Shown here piece by piece: positions 1 through 15,437 of a stretch of 64,000 nt of DNA. The first letter of the stretch is position 1. Each line of letters starts with the position of its first letter. The DNA comes from Begonia masoniana (lineage: Eukaryota; Streptophyta; Magnoliopsida; Cucurbitales; Begoniaceae). Under the pieces are notes generated by a model. It was given only the letters and a program-made list of their open reading frames with translations. It had not been told where the DNA came from and made no database searches. A program made the translations under genes and the position numbers. The stretch lies in contig CM039502.1 in the NCBI GenBank assembly GCA_022432975.1, positions 8,220,003-8,284,002 on the forward strand, given 5' to 3'.

Positions 1-2
1 CC

Positions 3-2976
<2,974 letters not shown>

Positions 2977-3208
2977 AACTATAGATTGATTTCTTGTTTG
3001 GGAAGAAAGAAAAATGAAGTGTTTTCCAATGCAATCAAACTCATATCCTTGGAATGAGAGTCAAGTTTTTGTTATTTTTCATTAAAGATTGTTTGTTTTT
3101 CTTTTGCTTCACAAAATAGTTGATCCCCCCTACAAATACCCACCTGAATCTCTCTTGTTTCTTCACTCCAATTCCTCTGCTTTTCCTGCAACTTCGTAGC
3201 TTCCTCCA

Positions 3209-3811
3209 ATGGCTGACTCCAATGGTTTCAACTTCCCCTACTTCCCTTCGCCTCCCCATCACCCTCCTCCACCGCCACTGCCACCGCCACAGGTCCTTCC
3301 TCCGCCCCCGCCTCACAATCCGATTGTTCCTCCGCTGCCACCCCACAAGCCGATTGCTCCACCTCCTAGCATTCACCCGCCGCCGCCCGCTGCTCCTCCG
3401 AGCAACCATTCGACGGTGATAGTGGCGGTATTCGTTTCAGTTGGCGGAGTATTCTTCCTTGCATTTCTCGCGGCGGCGCTTTGCTGCTTCATGAAGAAGA
3501 GGAAGAAGAAGGCGGTCCAAGAGATCGAAGTCATCCACTTCGACGAGCACAGAAAAGTAAAGGAAGGCATTGTTCCAGGCCCCCATGGAGCGAAAATGGT
3601 GGTGCTCTCCGTCGAAGACGACGTACATTTTGACGGAGAAATCAAGAAGAACGAGATCGGCCTGGAAAAGGGTTTGAATAGAAAGCACAGAAGGGAAGAA
3701 CTAGAACTACCGTCCAGTTCTGGTGAGATTATAACAGCTCCAAACGCTTCGTCGTCTTCTTCCTCTGCAACTACTGCCTCCAAAGACAGCCATGTTCGAC
3801 AAACTGTCTAA
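3209..3811 (+). CDS. TED7: TED7/TED7A-like proline-rich single-pass membrane protein
   Basis: Single-exon gene of 200 residues. Residues ~9-66 are extremely proline-rich (PPPPPLPPP, PPPPPHNP blocks). One transmembrane helix follows at ~69-92 (VIVAVFVSVGGVFFLAFLAAALCC), then a basic stop-transfer run (KKRKKK) and a cytoplasmic tail with EIEVIHFDEHRKVKEGIVPGPHG and VVLSVEDDVH segments, ending in a Ser/Ala-rich tract. This matches what I know of tracheary element differentiation-related TED6/TED7 proteins, which associate with secondary-wall cellulose synthase in xylem. The name rests on recalled motif similarity. The ATG lies in the context CCTCCAATGGCT, 232 bases after the upstream stop codon, so the two genes are separate tandem units. 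It could instead be another proline-rich membrane protein with the same layout. Confidence 0.75.
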   Translation: MADSNGFNFPYFPSPPHHPPPPPLPPPQVLPPPPPHNPIVPPLPPHKPIAPPPSIHPPPPAAPPSNHSTVIVAVFVSVGGVFFLAFLAAALCCFMKKRKKKAVQEIEVIHFDEHRKVKEGIVPGPHGAKMVVLSVEDDVHFDGEIKKNEIGLEKGLNRKHRREELELPSSSGEIITAPNASSSSSSATTASKDSHVRQTV

Positions 3812-4090
3812 GTTGATTTATTAATTTGATATCCTCAATAATTTATTCTCGTACAATTTAAATTTGTACGAGAATCTTAGTATGAATTGTTATGAAACCC
3901 AGTACTCTCCCGATTTAAGTTTATTCCTTCTAATATAAAACTTTTGAAAAAGACGAAAATAGCCTTCAACATGCAAGGGTAAAACACGTACGCTCGTCGA
4001 GGAAACGAATGGGCTTTCCGTAGTTACGTTCAACCAGAAGCCCAAATATGTAAAACTCTCCTCCGGTGCGACTCTCCCACAACGTCATGC
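3812..4090 (+). other. 3' region of the TED7-like gene
   Basis: AT-rich trailer with no coding signal. It includes an inverted pair around 3848-3875 (ctcgtacaattt / aaatttgtacgag) that could form a stem in the transcript or mark its 3' end. Nothing else is recognised. Confidence 0.4.
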
Positions 4091-4098
4091 ATGCGACT

Positions 4099-5024
4099 TA
4101 GGGGTGAGCAAAAAAACCAAGAACCGAAGAACTGGACCAGAACCGATAATTTGGTTCGGTTCTGCTCGGTTCTGAAAAGAAAAACAATTTCGGTTCTGTA
4201 TTAACAAAAATCGAAAATCCCGGTCCGGTTGTCGGTTCTAATGAGTCAGCTCATTTAGAATTGACTCGGACCACATTGCCCTAAGTAACACATCGACTGT
4301 CGAGGGCTCGAGCTTCAGTTCTCACTTCTCTCTTCTCATCTTCGCAGAATCGCAAATCGCCGAAAGCTCGTCGTCGCCCAGTCGCCCTCGCCGAAAGCTG
4401 GCCGTCGTTGTCGCCGTCGCCCTCGCGCAGTCGCGCCCTCGCGCAGTCGCGCCCTCGCCCAGTCGCCCTCGCCGAAAGCTCGCCGTCGCCCAGTCGCGCC
4501 CTCGCCCAGTCGCCATCGCCGGTCGATCACTCATCCGACGAAGCTAAGCTTTTTTTGTCTTTGATTAGGGTTTATTTATCACTTCATCTAATCTTGTGAT
4601 TTTCGCAATTCTTCCACCCAGACGAGTTTGCTGTTCAGTTTTTTGTTTCTTCCTTGGCGTTCGATCTTCGCTGTTGGGTCCTGTTTCAATCGAGGATCAT
4701 CAAAATTCAAATCAAAAGTTTGGCTATGCTCTTTCTATTGTTATTGAATATTGATTCAATTTTGCTTATGTTTTGGAAAGATTTATTGCTAAAAAATGTT
4801 GCAAAGAAGCAGTGATTTCTATCCTAAACTGAGATCCAATAATCTGTTTTGATTTTTGAGTCCTAAAACCTGGGAGGACCAGAACCGAGACCAGAATTCT
4901 GTTCCGGTTCTGGTCTGGTTCTAAAATTTTTTTTGGGACTTATTGGCCCCAAAAATTAAAACCGAATTGAATGGTTTGGTCTTAATTTTTTAAAAAATCA
5001 GACCGAACCGGACCAACTCTTAAA
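4099..5024. mobile_element. Decayed hAT-like non-autonomous element with GC-rich filler
   Basis: The left end starts TAGGGGTGAGC and the right end reads inward as TAAGAGTTGG, a degenerate terminal inverted repeat. Both are followed by GGTTCGGTTC/GGTCCGGTT-type subterminal motifs. The flanks share the 7 bases tgcgact (4092-4098 and 5026-5032), close to the 8-bp duplication of hAT elements. No transposase is present. The middle (about 4290-4700) is GC-rich and looks like a captured 5' leader/coding start of a plant gene. Boundaries are inferred and the family call is moderate. Confidence 0.45.
4372..4524. repeat. GC-rich tandem array of CGCC-C-AGTCGCCCTCG units
   Basis: About 150 bases consist of imperfect repeats of cgcccagtcgccctcgccgaaagct and cgcagtcgcgccctcg. 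They stand out sharply from the AT-rich surroundings. Open frames exist on both strands only because the repeat lacks stop codons; there is no evidence of a protein. Confidence 0.7.
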
Positions 5025-5271
5025 TTGCGACTCTCCCGCTTCGTGGGAGAACTCTATCTGACTTCTCTCTTCTCTCTCGCTCTCCATTTTAGTTAATGAA
5101 ATTTGATAGAAAGAGAGGATTTGTTCGAAAGAGAAATTATAATCTGGCGTCGAAAAGTTAAAACCCAGCACCGGTAAACCACTTCATAGTCTGCCTGGTT
5201 TCTTTTTTCAGAAGGGCGGAACCCTCTACAAAGAGAGGCGGATAGAGACATTTGAGAAGAGATGAAGATTG

Positions 5272-5419
5272 ATGAAGACAAGTTTTAATGTTAATTTAAG
5301 GTGGTCGCACGAAAACTCAATTTTTTATGACCACCTGCCAGATTGGTGAAGATAAATTTTAATATTAATTTAAGGTGTTCTGACCAAAACTCAATTTTTT
5401 ATGACCACTTGGCAAATTG
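5272..5419. repeat. Two-copy ~74-bp direct tandem repeat
   Basis: The pattern ttttaat(g/a)ttaatttaaggtg ... aaactcaattttttatgaccac occurs at 5283 and again at 5357, a 74-base period with about 85% identity by eye. It is an ancient local duplication upstream of ADH1 with no evident function. Confidence 0.7.
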
Positions 5420-5855
5420 TTGTCAGAGTATACGTATTAGTTCAGTTTGGTAGAGTATACGTACAGTATTTAGTTAAGTTAGATTCTAATTTTTTTAATT
5501 TAGTTAGCACTCTATTTTTTGTCTCAATGTTTATGGTGAGTCCTATTGTATATACATGTGAAACAAGTTTCGATTATACAAGTTAACAGAGAAATCATCG
5601 TAACTTTCTCTCTCAGTGCCGCCAGTCTTCATCTTCACCTCCTTCGTCGTTTCAGCATTTCCTTTCACTACAGTAATCTTAAGTATTGGTTCTTAAAAAC
5701 TTGATTTTTGAGGGTATTTTCATTGTGTTGTTCATAAATTAATTAACCCATTATTAATTTTAATTTTCTAAGATAAAGATGGATAAATATAGTATTTTAT
5801 GAGATTAAAAAACTGGCAAAACCTGGTACTGAAATCCGTGGAAGAAAACCGGGAA

Positions 5856-5989
5856 TGGTTTTAAGGTGGCCCCTTGTATGATAGTCACCTTCGACTTTTC
5901 TAGAGGAAGAATCGTTAAACCATCAACTATCCTCCATTTATTTGATATTTAGAACTTAACCAATCTGTCAGCTGTGAAGAGTATATATA
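5856..5989 (+). promoter_or_regulatory. ADH1 promoter: TATA box and candidate anaerobic response motifs
   Basis: A TATA box (tatatata) lies at 5982-5989, about 100 bases before the ADH1 ATG at 6092. Further upstream, tggtttt at 5856-5862 and ggcccc at 5868-5873 resemble the GT-motif and GC-motif pair that makes up the anaerobic response element of plant ADH1 promoters (known biology). The motifs are short and their role is inferred from position only. Confidence 0.5.
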
Positions 5990-6091
5990 CCCTCGTCCAG
6001 TGCTAGCATTTTCCATCGACAGACGACAACTGAAGAACAACATTGATTCTTCTTTCATTATCAGAAGAAAGGAAGATCAGGAAGAAGCTAT

Positions 6092-8198
<2,107 letters not shown>

Positions 8199-8979
8199 AA
8201 GGTTGTTTCGATTGGCCCGGTCATTTTCCCGGAAATTGAAACAGTTTGTAGAGTTTTATGATGTTTCTGTGTTTGTTGCTTTGTTTCAATTTGCTCTACT
8301 GTGCGATGCAATGTACATGCAACTACTTTGAATAAATGTCATTTTTAATTATTAGTCGTCACCACCCTCTTCTTCACTCGCCTCTTGGACGGCTCGTACC
8401 CAGCCATAGCATAGCCCCAATTGAGCCCTTTTAGCCCAGCCCCAGCTCGTACCCTAACCCAGCCAAGGATTGCACCATTCCAGCCAAGCCCAGCCCAGAC
8501 AACAACCCACGTTTTACATATATAAATATATATTAGCCGGTGGTGTTCTTCGTTTTACCGAGACAACGGGTGGGCCCACGAAACCTGATCTTCTGTTGAA
8601 AATATGGAAGTCGGTCCCACGTAACAGTTGAAGACAGTGGATCCCAAGAATTATGCCACGTGTAAATTTCTCCACGTGGATGACGGTTATTCGGTAAGTT
8701 TGGATGAGAATCGTCCCCACTTTCGAATACATGTTGATGACGTGGGCGTTGACCCCTAACAGAGAACGTTTCGTTGACATGTCCTGTTTCTAGGCTTCTA
8801 GCATTACTATTTAATTTATTAATATTGAAATTCTTAAAAAATCATATTAATTATTTAATACAAAAATAGAATTATCAAAAGAACTAATCTGATTTGAAGC
8901 ACCAAAATGGGAATTGAATCGCATTCTAAATCTAGCAAGTATATGAGATTCATTGTTATTTTGCATAACCACTTTTTAA
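8199..8979. other. ADH1 3' trailer and intergenic DNA with G-boxes
   Basis: 8199-8355 is the ADH1 3' UTR, with a near-canonical polyadenylation signal aataaa at about 8330. It is followed by a CCCAGCC-rich stretch (8400-8500). Two perfect G-boxes (cacgtg) lie at 8657-8662 and 8673-8678 in a 260-bp ACGT-rich segment. No gene starts nearby on either strand. The remainder is AT-rich without signals. Confidence 0.45.
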
Positions 8980-9478
8980 CATGGGTGGGCGCGGTCCGTT
9001 ACGGGATGGAACTAAAACCAGACCGTCAATTTTGGGACTTTTTTGTCGATCTCGAAACTGGCACTGAGAGGAATCGGTATCGAAATGGAATCAGACCAAA
9101 GCTTTCGGTCTGATTCCGGTTCCTCTCAAAAGTTTAAATTTTGTTTTCAAAAATAGTAGAAATAAATGGAAAAAAATAAAAAATAAAATTCACATATATT
9201 AAATTAAACTATCCAACATTAAAATTAAATCCAACAAACTCAATACAACATCCACAATAAATAAAAATACTTTAAAATCTAAATTAAATAGTATTTTCTA
9301 GATTTTTTTCGATTCTTCGAGATTTTTACATCCGGACCATGGACCGGGCCATATATCACGGGATTTGAGATGTGGGAACGGGTCTTGGATCGTGCAACTT
9401 GTAGAACCGACCGAATCCGGACCAAATCGTTCGGTCTGGTCTGGCCTCGCGGTCTCGATTCAGTTTTGTCCACCCCTA
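8980..9478. mobile_element. hAT-like MITE with perfect 8-bp target duplication
   Basis: The element is bounded by CATGGGTGGGCG on the left and, read inward, TAGGGGTGGACA on the right. It is flanked by the identical 8-mer ctttttaa at 8972-8979 and 9479-9486. The interior carries mirrored GGTCTGGTCTGG / CGGTCTGATTCCGG blocks and an AT-rich centre, with no coding capacity. An 8-bp duplication and a TA(G)GGGTG terminus are hAT hallmarks. Confidence 0.75.
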
Positions 9479-9589
9479 CTTTTTAAGAATAGAGACGTAC
9501 TTAATGGGACGGGCCAAGCACCAGCCCACATTCGTATTCCCACATGCGCATCATTATACGTGTATTTATTTCTTCCACCTCTGTGCAAA

Positions 9590-10042
9590 TTAGGGGTGGT
9601 CACAGGCTGATTCAGTCTAGTTCTATCCTGAAACAAAACTGAAACGTGGTTCACAATTTTCAACTTTGAGAATTGAAAAAGTGAGTTTATGGAACCAAAC
9701 CGCACCAAACGGTGAAATATGGTTTGGTCCTGTTTTGATTTCAAAATTTATTGAAATTATTCATATTTTTCATTGATTTTGGGTCATATTTTTAGAGTTT
9801 TGGTCAGATTTGATATCAATTTTTAGATCTAGGTCTTTTTTTTTTTGGAATTTTGAGCCGAGTTTTACCTAGTTTTCAGGTTGGATTTTTTATTCACAAT
9901 TCGATTTTGTTTTCACGATTTTGACCCTAGAAAACGTGAACCAAACCGGTAACCGTAATTCTTGAAGTTGCACAAGAAGAACCAAACCGAACAGCACAGG
10001 TCGGTTAAGCCCACGAGTTCAGACTTGTTTTGTCCACCCTTG
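9590..10042. mobile_element. Probable second hAT-like MITE
   Basis: The left end TAGGGGTGGTCACAGG and the right end, read inward as AAGGGTGGACAAAAC, are mirror images and are joined to accgaacc/ggtttggt subterminal motifs. Possible flanks ctgtgcaa / ctgtgaac are only partly alike, so the target duplication is not proven. No open frame of interest. Confidence 0.5.
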
Positions 10043-10744
10043 CTGTGAACCAATCCATTCATATCATTTTCACCCTAGTTTAGAGAAAGAATATCAATAA
10101 AAGAAAAATAATTAAATAATTATTTCCTGAATTTTCAGAAATTAAATAACATTATTGTTTCATTAATTAGTCTATTGGGTTTTGGGAAACATAAAATAAT
10201 GTAGCCATAACATAGCTTAAATGCAGCCAAATTCTCTATTGTTTTTTATTCCAAAAATAAAAGAAGAACATAGGAACATAATATTTACTTGTTTTAATGT
10301 CATACCCAGAGGTTGAAAAGAAAGGAGTATGTCCTATAATAGGTCATATACTTCACTAGGAGACAAGGCAATGTTCCTTGTGCCTTTACCCTTTCTTTTA
10401 AGACCCTCCCCTTCCCATTAAGGCATTGACCTTTGTTAAGGGCACATACCCTTAAAAGCCTACCCCCTTCCTACTTTTTTTGGTATGTAAACTGTTTGCT
10501 AAAATGTAATCTTCTTTTGTCACACTCCATTTTCACGTCCACTTGTTTTATTAAATTTATGATGAACTGAAATTTAAACTCTGACGATTAATCTCATTTA
10601 CAGATTAAACCTTAATTAGTTATTTTTCTTTGACAAATTGAACTTTTATATTTCAGCTATCTACAATTTGCATATTGTCGACAATTTAATCTAATACATA
10701 CATACCATATTTTTCGATTTCGAATTTTGTGGACTCTAAATTTA
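10043..10744. other. AT-rich intergenic DNA, nothing recognised
   Basis: No open frame, RNA gene or clear repeat boundary was seen. A short imperfect stem occurs around 10420-10470 (ccttaag / cttaagg type). Confidence 0.35.
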
Positions 10745-12235
10745 ACAGATAAATTAATAATAATATTTAAATTGTTACAGTCTGTCATGTGAAGGCAATG
10801 AGAGCTCAATGTGAGGTTTAAATTCATACTAGTGAGGGTGCACAATCTCATATCATTTTGAGAGAGTGAAAAATATATAGTTTATGAGTAAATTTTATTT
10901 TTTCTATCTAGTGCAATGCAATTTGAGTACACTAAGAACAAATCTGTGCAGACTCCGACTGAAAACAGACAATATTGTACTATAAGCACTGAGTGACATT
11001 ACATAAAAACAAGATGTTCGATTTAAACTTCATGGTTTAATTTGTATACAAAGAAATAAAAAATATCCATAATTTATTGAAATTAATATGAAATTACGAA
11101 GATATAATCATATTAATTAATTATGTAAACAATTTTACTTTTCATTCGACCAAATTTAGAAAATGCAGGGGACCCAGTTCATAATTTGCACGTCCCTTTC
11201 CCCATCGGGTTGAAATAGTGTGCATAATCAACGGCTAAGAATAATTTGATATCCTGCTTCGAGAAACACTCAATCAAAACTCAAAAGTACCTTAGTTGTT
11301 TTTTTTTGGAGAAATAAGAGAATCCTTCTAATCAATCACTTACAACAAAACTTTCAAAGGACCGTTGAACCTTTTCCGTCAACATAAACGGTTTCCGTCA
11401 AACCCCCGTTTCCTCGCATGCCTAAGCTGTACTAACCCCCCCATCCATAGCATGGTCACGGATATGTCATCATCCATCATTGATCATACTTAATTCTCAC
11501 ATCATCCATGACTGCACACATACATGATACATTCACATCCTATTTTGTTTATTACATTTATAAATTAAAACTTTAAATTGCTTCAATTATTCATCATTTA
11601 TAGGTACATTTATGTGCATATAATTTGAAACTTTACTATTTTTTAATATTAAAATGAAATAACTATAGATATTTAATAATTTTTACACCAACTTGTCATT
11701 TGTATTGAAATAAAGTTACATAATTTAATGTTATTTTACTTGGTCAAATAAAAATATTACTGCAGGATATTTGTGGAAGTGAAAATATGTACTGAATATC
11801 TAGACCATAGCATTCCTAATTTTTAGTAAGAACAACAGGAGATAACAAATTAAATACAGAAAGATCATCTAGTCTGATTTTTAGTCACTTTTTATCTTTC
11901 TAGTGGTACTATCAATAGTGTAATTTCAGGCTTATTTTATATTTCAACATCACGCTATGATGTAGTTCTTTACAGCGTCTCTCAGTGATCACAGTATAAA
12001 ATTATCCGCTTTCAGTCGAAGATTTCATAATTTTGTTATTAAAATTAACAAAAATCCGTGCTGTACTATGTAGAAATAAAGACTCTACCTGTAACCCATG
12101 TACTTTTCACTCTCTCGATCAATGTGTGATTGTGCACCCTCACTGGAATGCCTGAGAGTTCATACTAAATTTTTATTACTTTCACATAACGCGGACTGTA
12201 TACTCTTAATAAATTTATGATGATATAATATAAAT
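10745..12235. mobile_element. Foldback-type element with long imperfect inverted arms
   Basis: The left arm (about 10745-11000) and right arm (about 11955-12235) are reverse complements by eye. The block tgagggtgcacaatc...gagagagtgaaaa (10836-10870) mirrors 12107-12146, and gactgaaa...cactgag (10957-10993) mirrors 11980-12020. The arms are roughly 250-280 bp with ~75% identity, separated by ~950 bp of AT-rich filler without coding. The exact ends and target duplication were not determined. Confidence 0.6.
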
Positions 12236-12299
12236 AATTAAAATAATATATTATCAATATTAGAGTGTATATGTAAAATCTCTTGTTATAAATAATTTT

Positions 12300-12943
12300 G
12301 GGTAAAGTGCAATTTGGCCCCTACAACTAGTGAAATAGACAATTTACACCGTAAACTTGGGTAAAGTGCAATTTGGTCCCTACAACTAGGTGAAATGAGC
12401 AATTTACACCGTAAACTTGAATAATAGGTAAGAACAACCTTAATGTATTGATAATGGGCAATATGGCCCCTACCGTCATATTTTCCATCAAAAAGTAATA
12501 TTTTTTTACTAATTCATTTTTTTCCCGAAATGCCCCTCACTGAACCGAACCGAACCGAACCGGACCGGTTCGACTAATTGTACTTCGGTTTTTTTTTTTA
12601 ATTATATTCATCTGTCTTCTCTTTTCCGAGAAATAGTATTTAAAAAAAATAAATAAATAAAAGTGGAATTAGCTGAACCGGTCTGGTCCGGTTCGGTCCA
12701 GTGATGAGCATTTCGGAAAAAAAAATGAATAAGTGAAAAAATGTTATTTTTTGATAGAAAATATGACGGTAGGAGCCATATTGCCCATTATCAATACATT
12801 AAGGTTGTTCTTGCCTATTATTTAAGTTTACGGTGTAAATTGCCCATTTCACCTAGTTGTAGGGGCCAAATTACACTTTACCCAAGTTTACGGTGTAAAT
12901 TGCCCATTTCACTTAGTTGTAAGGGCCAAATTGCACTTTACCC
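12300..12943. mobile_element. Mutator-like long-TIR element, 9-bp target duplication (family A)
   Basis: The termini GGGTAAAGTGCAATTTGG and CCAAATTGCACTTTACCC are perfect inverses, within arms of about 200 bp. The outer ~60 bases of each arm are tandemly doubled. Flanks aataatttt (12291-12299 and 12944-12952) form a 9-bp duplication, typical of Mutator-like elements. The centre contains gaaccgaaccgg/ccggttcggtcc inverted motifs. Non-autonomous, with no open frame. The same family recurs at 21565 and 50522. Confidence 0.8.
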
Positions 12944-13271
12944 AATAATTTTTAATTTTTAATCTTTTTAAAATAATATAATATTATACATAAATTGTTC
13001 TCAGTAAAGTATATTAATTGATATATTTCCCTATCGCTAGGATGAAGAAGTGACCTACTATTTATTATTAATTAACTTTAAAATAAATTATTTATTTGTG
13101 GGATCTTGGGGTCGTTATCGTCAATTCAAAAAGTAGATTCATTCAGGGGTTGTGTGGGCTTACGTGTTTCATCATTGGAAATGATTCAGTCCAAATTCCG
13201 TAATCCCATTCTACCCCCCACGTTCATTTTACTTATTTTTTAAACAATTCCTTAATTCAATATAAAAATTA

Positions 13272-14118
13272 GGAAAATTATCGATTTGAACCTTGTATTA
13301 TACACGTTTTTCCAATTCGGCCCCTGTACTAAAAAACCGGCAAACCGAACCCTGTACTTTGATTCTGTTATCAGTTTTGACCTTCTATCAACAATTTCAT
13401 TAAATCCTCATTGAAAAAACTATCAAACGATCTTAGATTCAGTTGAAAGTTTTACCACATGTTCATTACTTAATGAAAAGATAATCTGAAAATTTTCGTG
13501 ATTTTTTAACACATCTACTATTTATTATAATTTTATTTTATTATTTTTTTAAAATATTATAATAAATCATACAAGTTTTAACAAATTACGCAACTTTTTC
13601 TATTATCTACCCATAATATAGTGAACATCTGGAAAATGTTTCAAATAAATCCAATATCTTTTGGTATTTTTTAAAATTAATCTCAGTTTTTTCTTTACTT
13701 TATAAATTAATTTTTAAAAAAATAACAAAAAATATTTGATTTATTTGAAAACTTTTCCACATGTTCAACTTATCATTGGTAGATAGTAAAAACAGTTTCG
13801 TGATTTTCTAAAATTTTTCTGATTTATTATAATATTTTATAAAATACTAAAATAAAATTATAATAAATCTTACATGAGTTAAAAAATTACGAAACTTTTC
13901 AGATTATCTTCCCATTAAGTAGTAAACATGTGGTAAAAATTTCAACTGAATCCGAGATCGTTTGTTAGTTTTTTAAATGAGGGTTTAATGAAATTATTAA
14001 TAGAAGGTCAAAACTGATAACAGAATCAAAGTACATGGTTCGGTTTGCCGGTTTTTTTAGTACAGGGGCCGAATTAAAAAAAACGTGTATAATACAAGGT
14101 TCAAATCGATAATTACCC
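13272..14118. mobile_element. Mutator-like long-TIR element, 9-bp target duplication (family B)
   Basis: The left end ggaaaattatcgatttgaacc is mirrored at the right end (ggttcaaatcgataattaccc). Arms of roughly 150 bp include the pair cggcaaaccgaac / gttcggtttgccg. The next ~250 bp on each side are also largely complementary. Flanks taaaaatta (13263-13271, 14119-14127) give a 9-bp duplication. Non-coding. Confidence 0.8.
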
Positions 14119-14127
14119 TAAAAATTA

Positions 14128-15437
14128 ACAATTTTTCCAACTTTGTGGCAAAATACAGACAAAAATCAAGGTAATATTGTGAATAAAGTGAAAAGGCAGT
14201 GTCATTTACATAAGCATGATACATAAATGCATGTATGTACGATGATGATGTGCATAATGATAATCGTAGGAATAGGATTTGACTTCATTTCTGGCGCAAA
14301 GAGAGAGAATGTAGAAAATTAAATCCATCGAATAAATCTTTGACGTCCGCAAGGACACATTCTCTCTCCTCAGCTTTCTTTCTCTAAGACCCAGCGAGGA
14401 ACAGGTGGATACTGAAGAAGGAAACCCCCCTCCTTCACCACAACACAGACACACTGGAACACAGAAACCCTAGCCATAAATCTCCAGCTGGTGTATTTAG
14501 TTAAGATATTGCTTAAAGAAGTAACAAGAACGAGAACAATTGGAGGGAAAAGAAGAAGACGAGGGAGTTGGAGGAGAAGACTTGGATTCGTAGTGTTGTT
14601 GTTATCTTTTCGTTTTGATCGATTCTGTAAGAGAAGCCTTATGCGTATGAATCCTCGCAGGTTTATGTTTTCTCTGGCCTTCGAATTCTTTTTTTAATTT
14701 TTTGGAGATTTTTTTTTTCAGTACTTTTGCCGTTTCCCTCCTTTCAAGATTTGATTAGTTGATTGGGATTCGATCGAGGAGATTCTGGTTCTTCGTTTTG
14801 GCATTTCATCTGCTCTGCGTTTCTAAGTGCGAGTTGTGTCCTTTTACTTCTATTGTTTGTAAAGTTTCTCTATTTTACTTCCATGAATTCGATGAAATTT
14901 AAGCTTGAATCTTTCGGCTATCAGGTGTGAGAAGTAAATTTGTAATTGTTGGTCGTCTTTCAATTTTGAATTGGTGCTGTGTAGTGTTTATTTTTTTTTT
15001 TTGGGTTTGTTTATCACTATGCGAGGCATTGAGATTTAAATCTGGGCTGGGATAGATTTTCTTCTTTTTGTACATTTGTTTCTCTGCTTATAGGTTGAAG
15101 TTAGAGAGAATCTGAAAATTCATGTGTGTTGCTCAGAGATTGATAGAAAAAAGTCCTGCAGGCCTTCGAGAGTAGCTTCCTTCTTAAAGATAAAGCAATT
15201 AAATGGTGTTCGAAACCTAAGTGTACTCCTTGGACATGCTCCCTCTTCAAACTTTTCCAGCTCTGGTGTTACACGATAACAAGCCTGATATCTGCTGCTT
15301 TGAGTTGTACGGACAAAATACTCTCTGATTTGAGTTGTGCTTCCAGTTATCAACTTAATGTGGTGTAACACTACCTGCTCAATTAATGTTTTTTATACAA
15401 ATTTTCACCTGTTTTCTCTGGATCTACATTTGAAAAG
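14128..15437 (+). other. SEU promoter and 5' leader
   Basis: From about 14340 the sequence has the look of a plant leader: CT-rich stretches (tctctctcctcagctttc), then cagaaaccctagcc and GA-rich blocks, with plausible leader splice sites such as gcag|gtttatg (~14660) and ttatag|gttgaag (~15095). One or two leader introns are likely, as in other SEU genes, but exact exon ends cannot be fixed. There are short upstream open frames but no separate gene is supported. Confidence 0.5.

Noticed and set aside
3041..3783. Antisense frames over the TED7-like gene
   Set aside because: Shadows of the proline-rich sense frame; Arg/Trp-rich and Ser/Glu-rich composition comes from codon complement.
4322..4534. 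Arg/Ala-rich frames on both strands
   Set aside because: Artefact of a GC-rich tandem repeat lacking stop codons.
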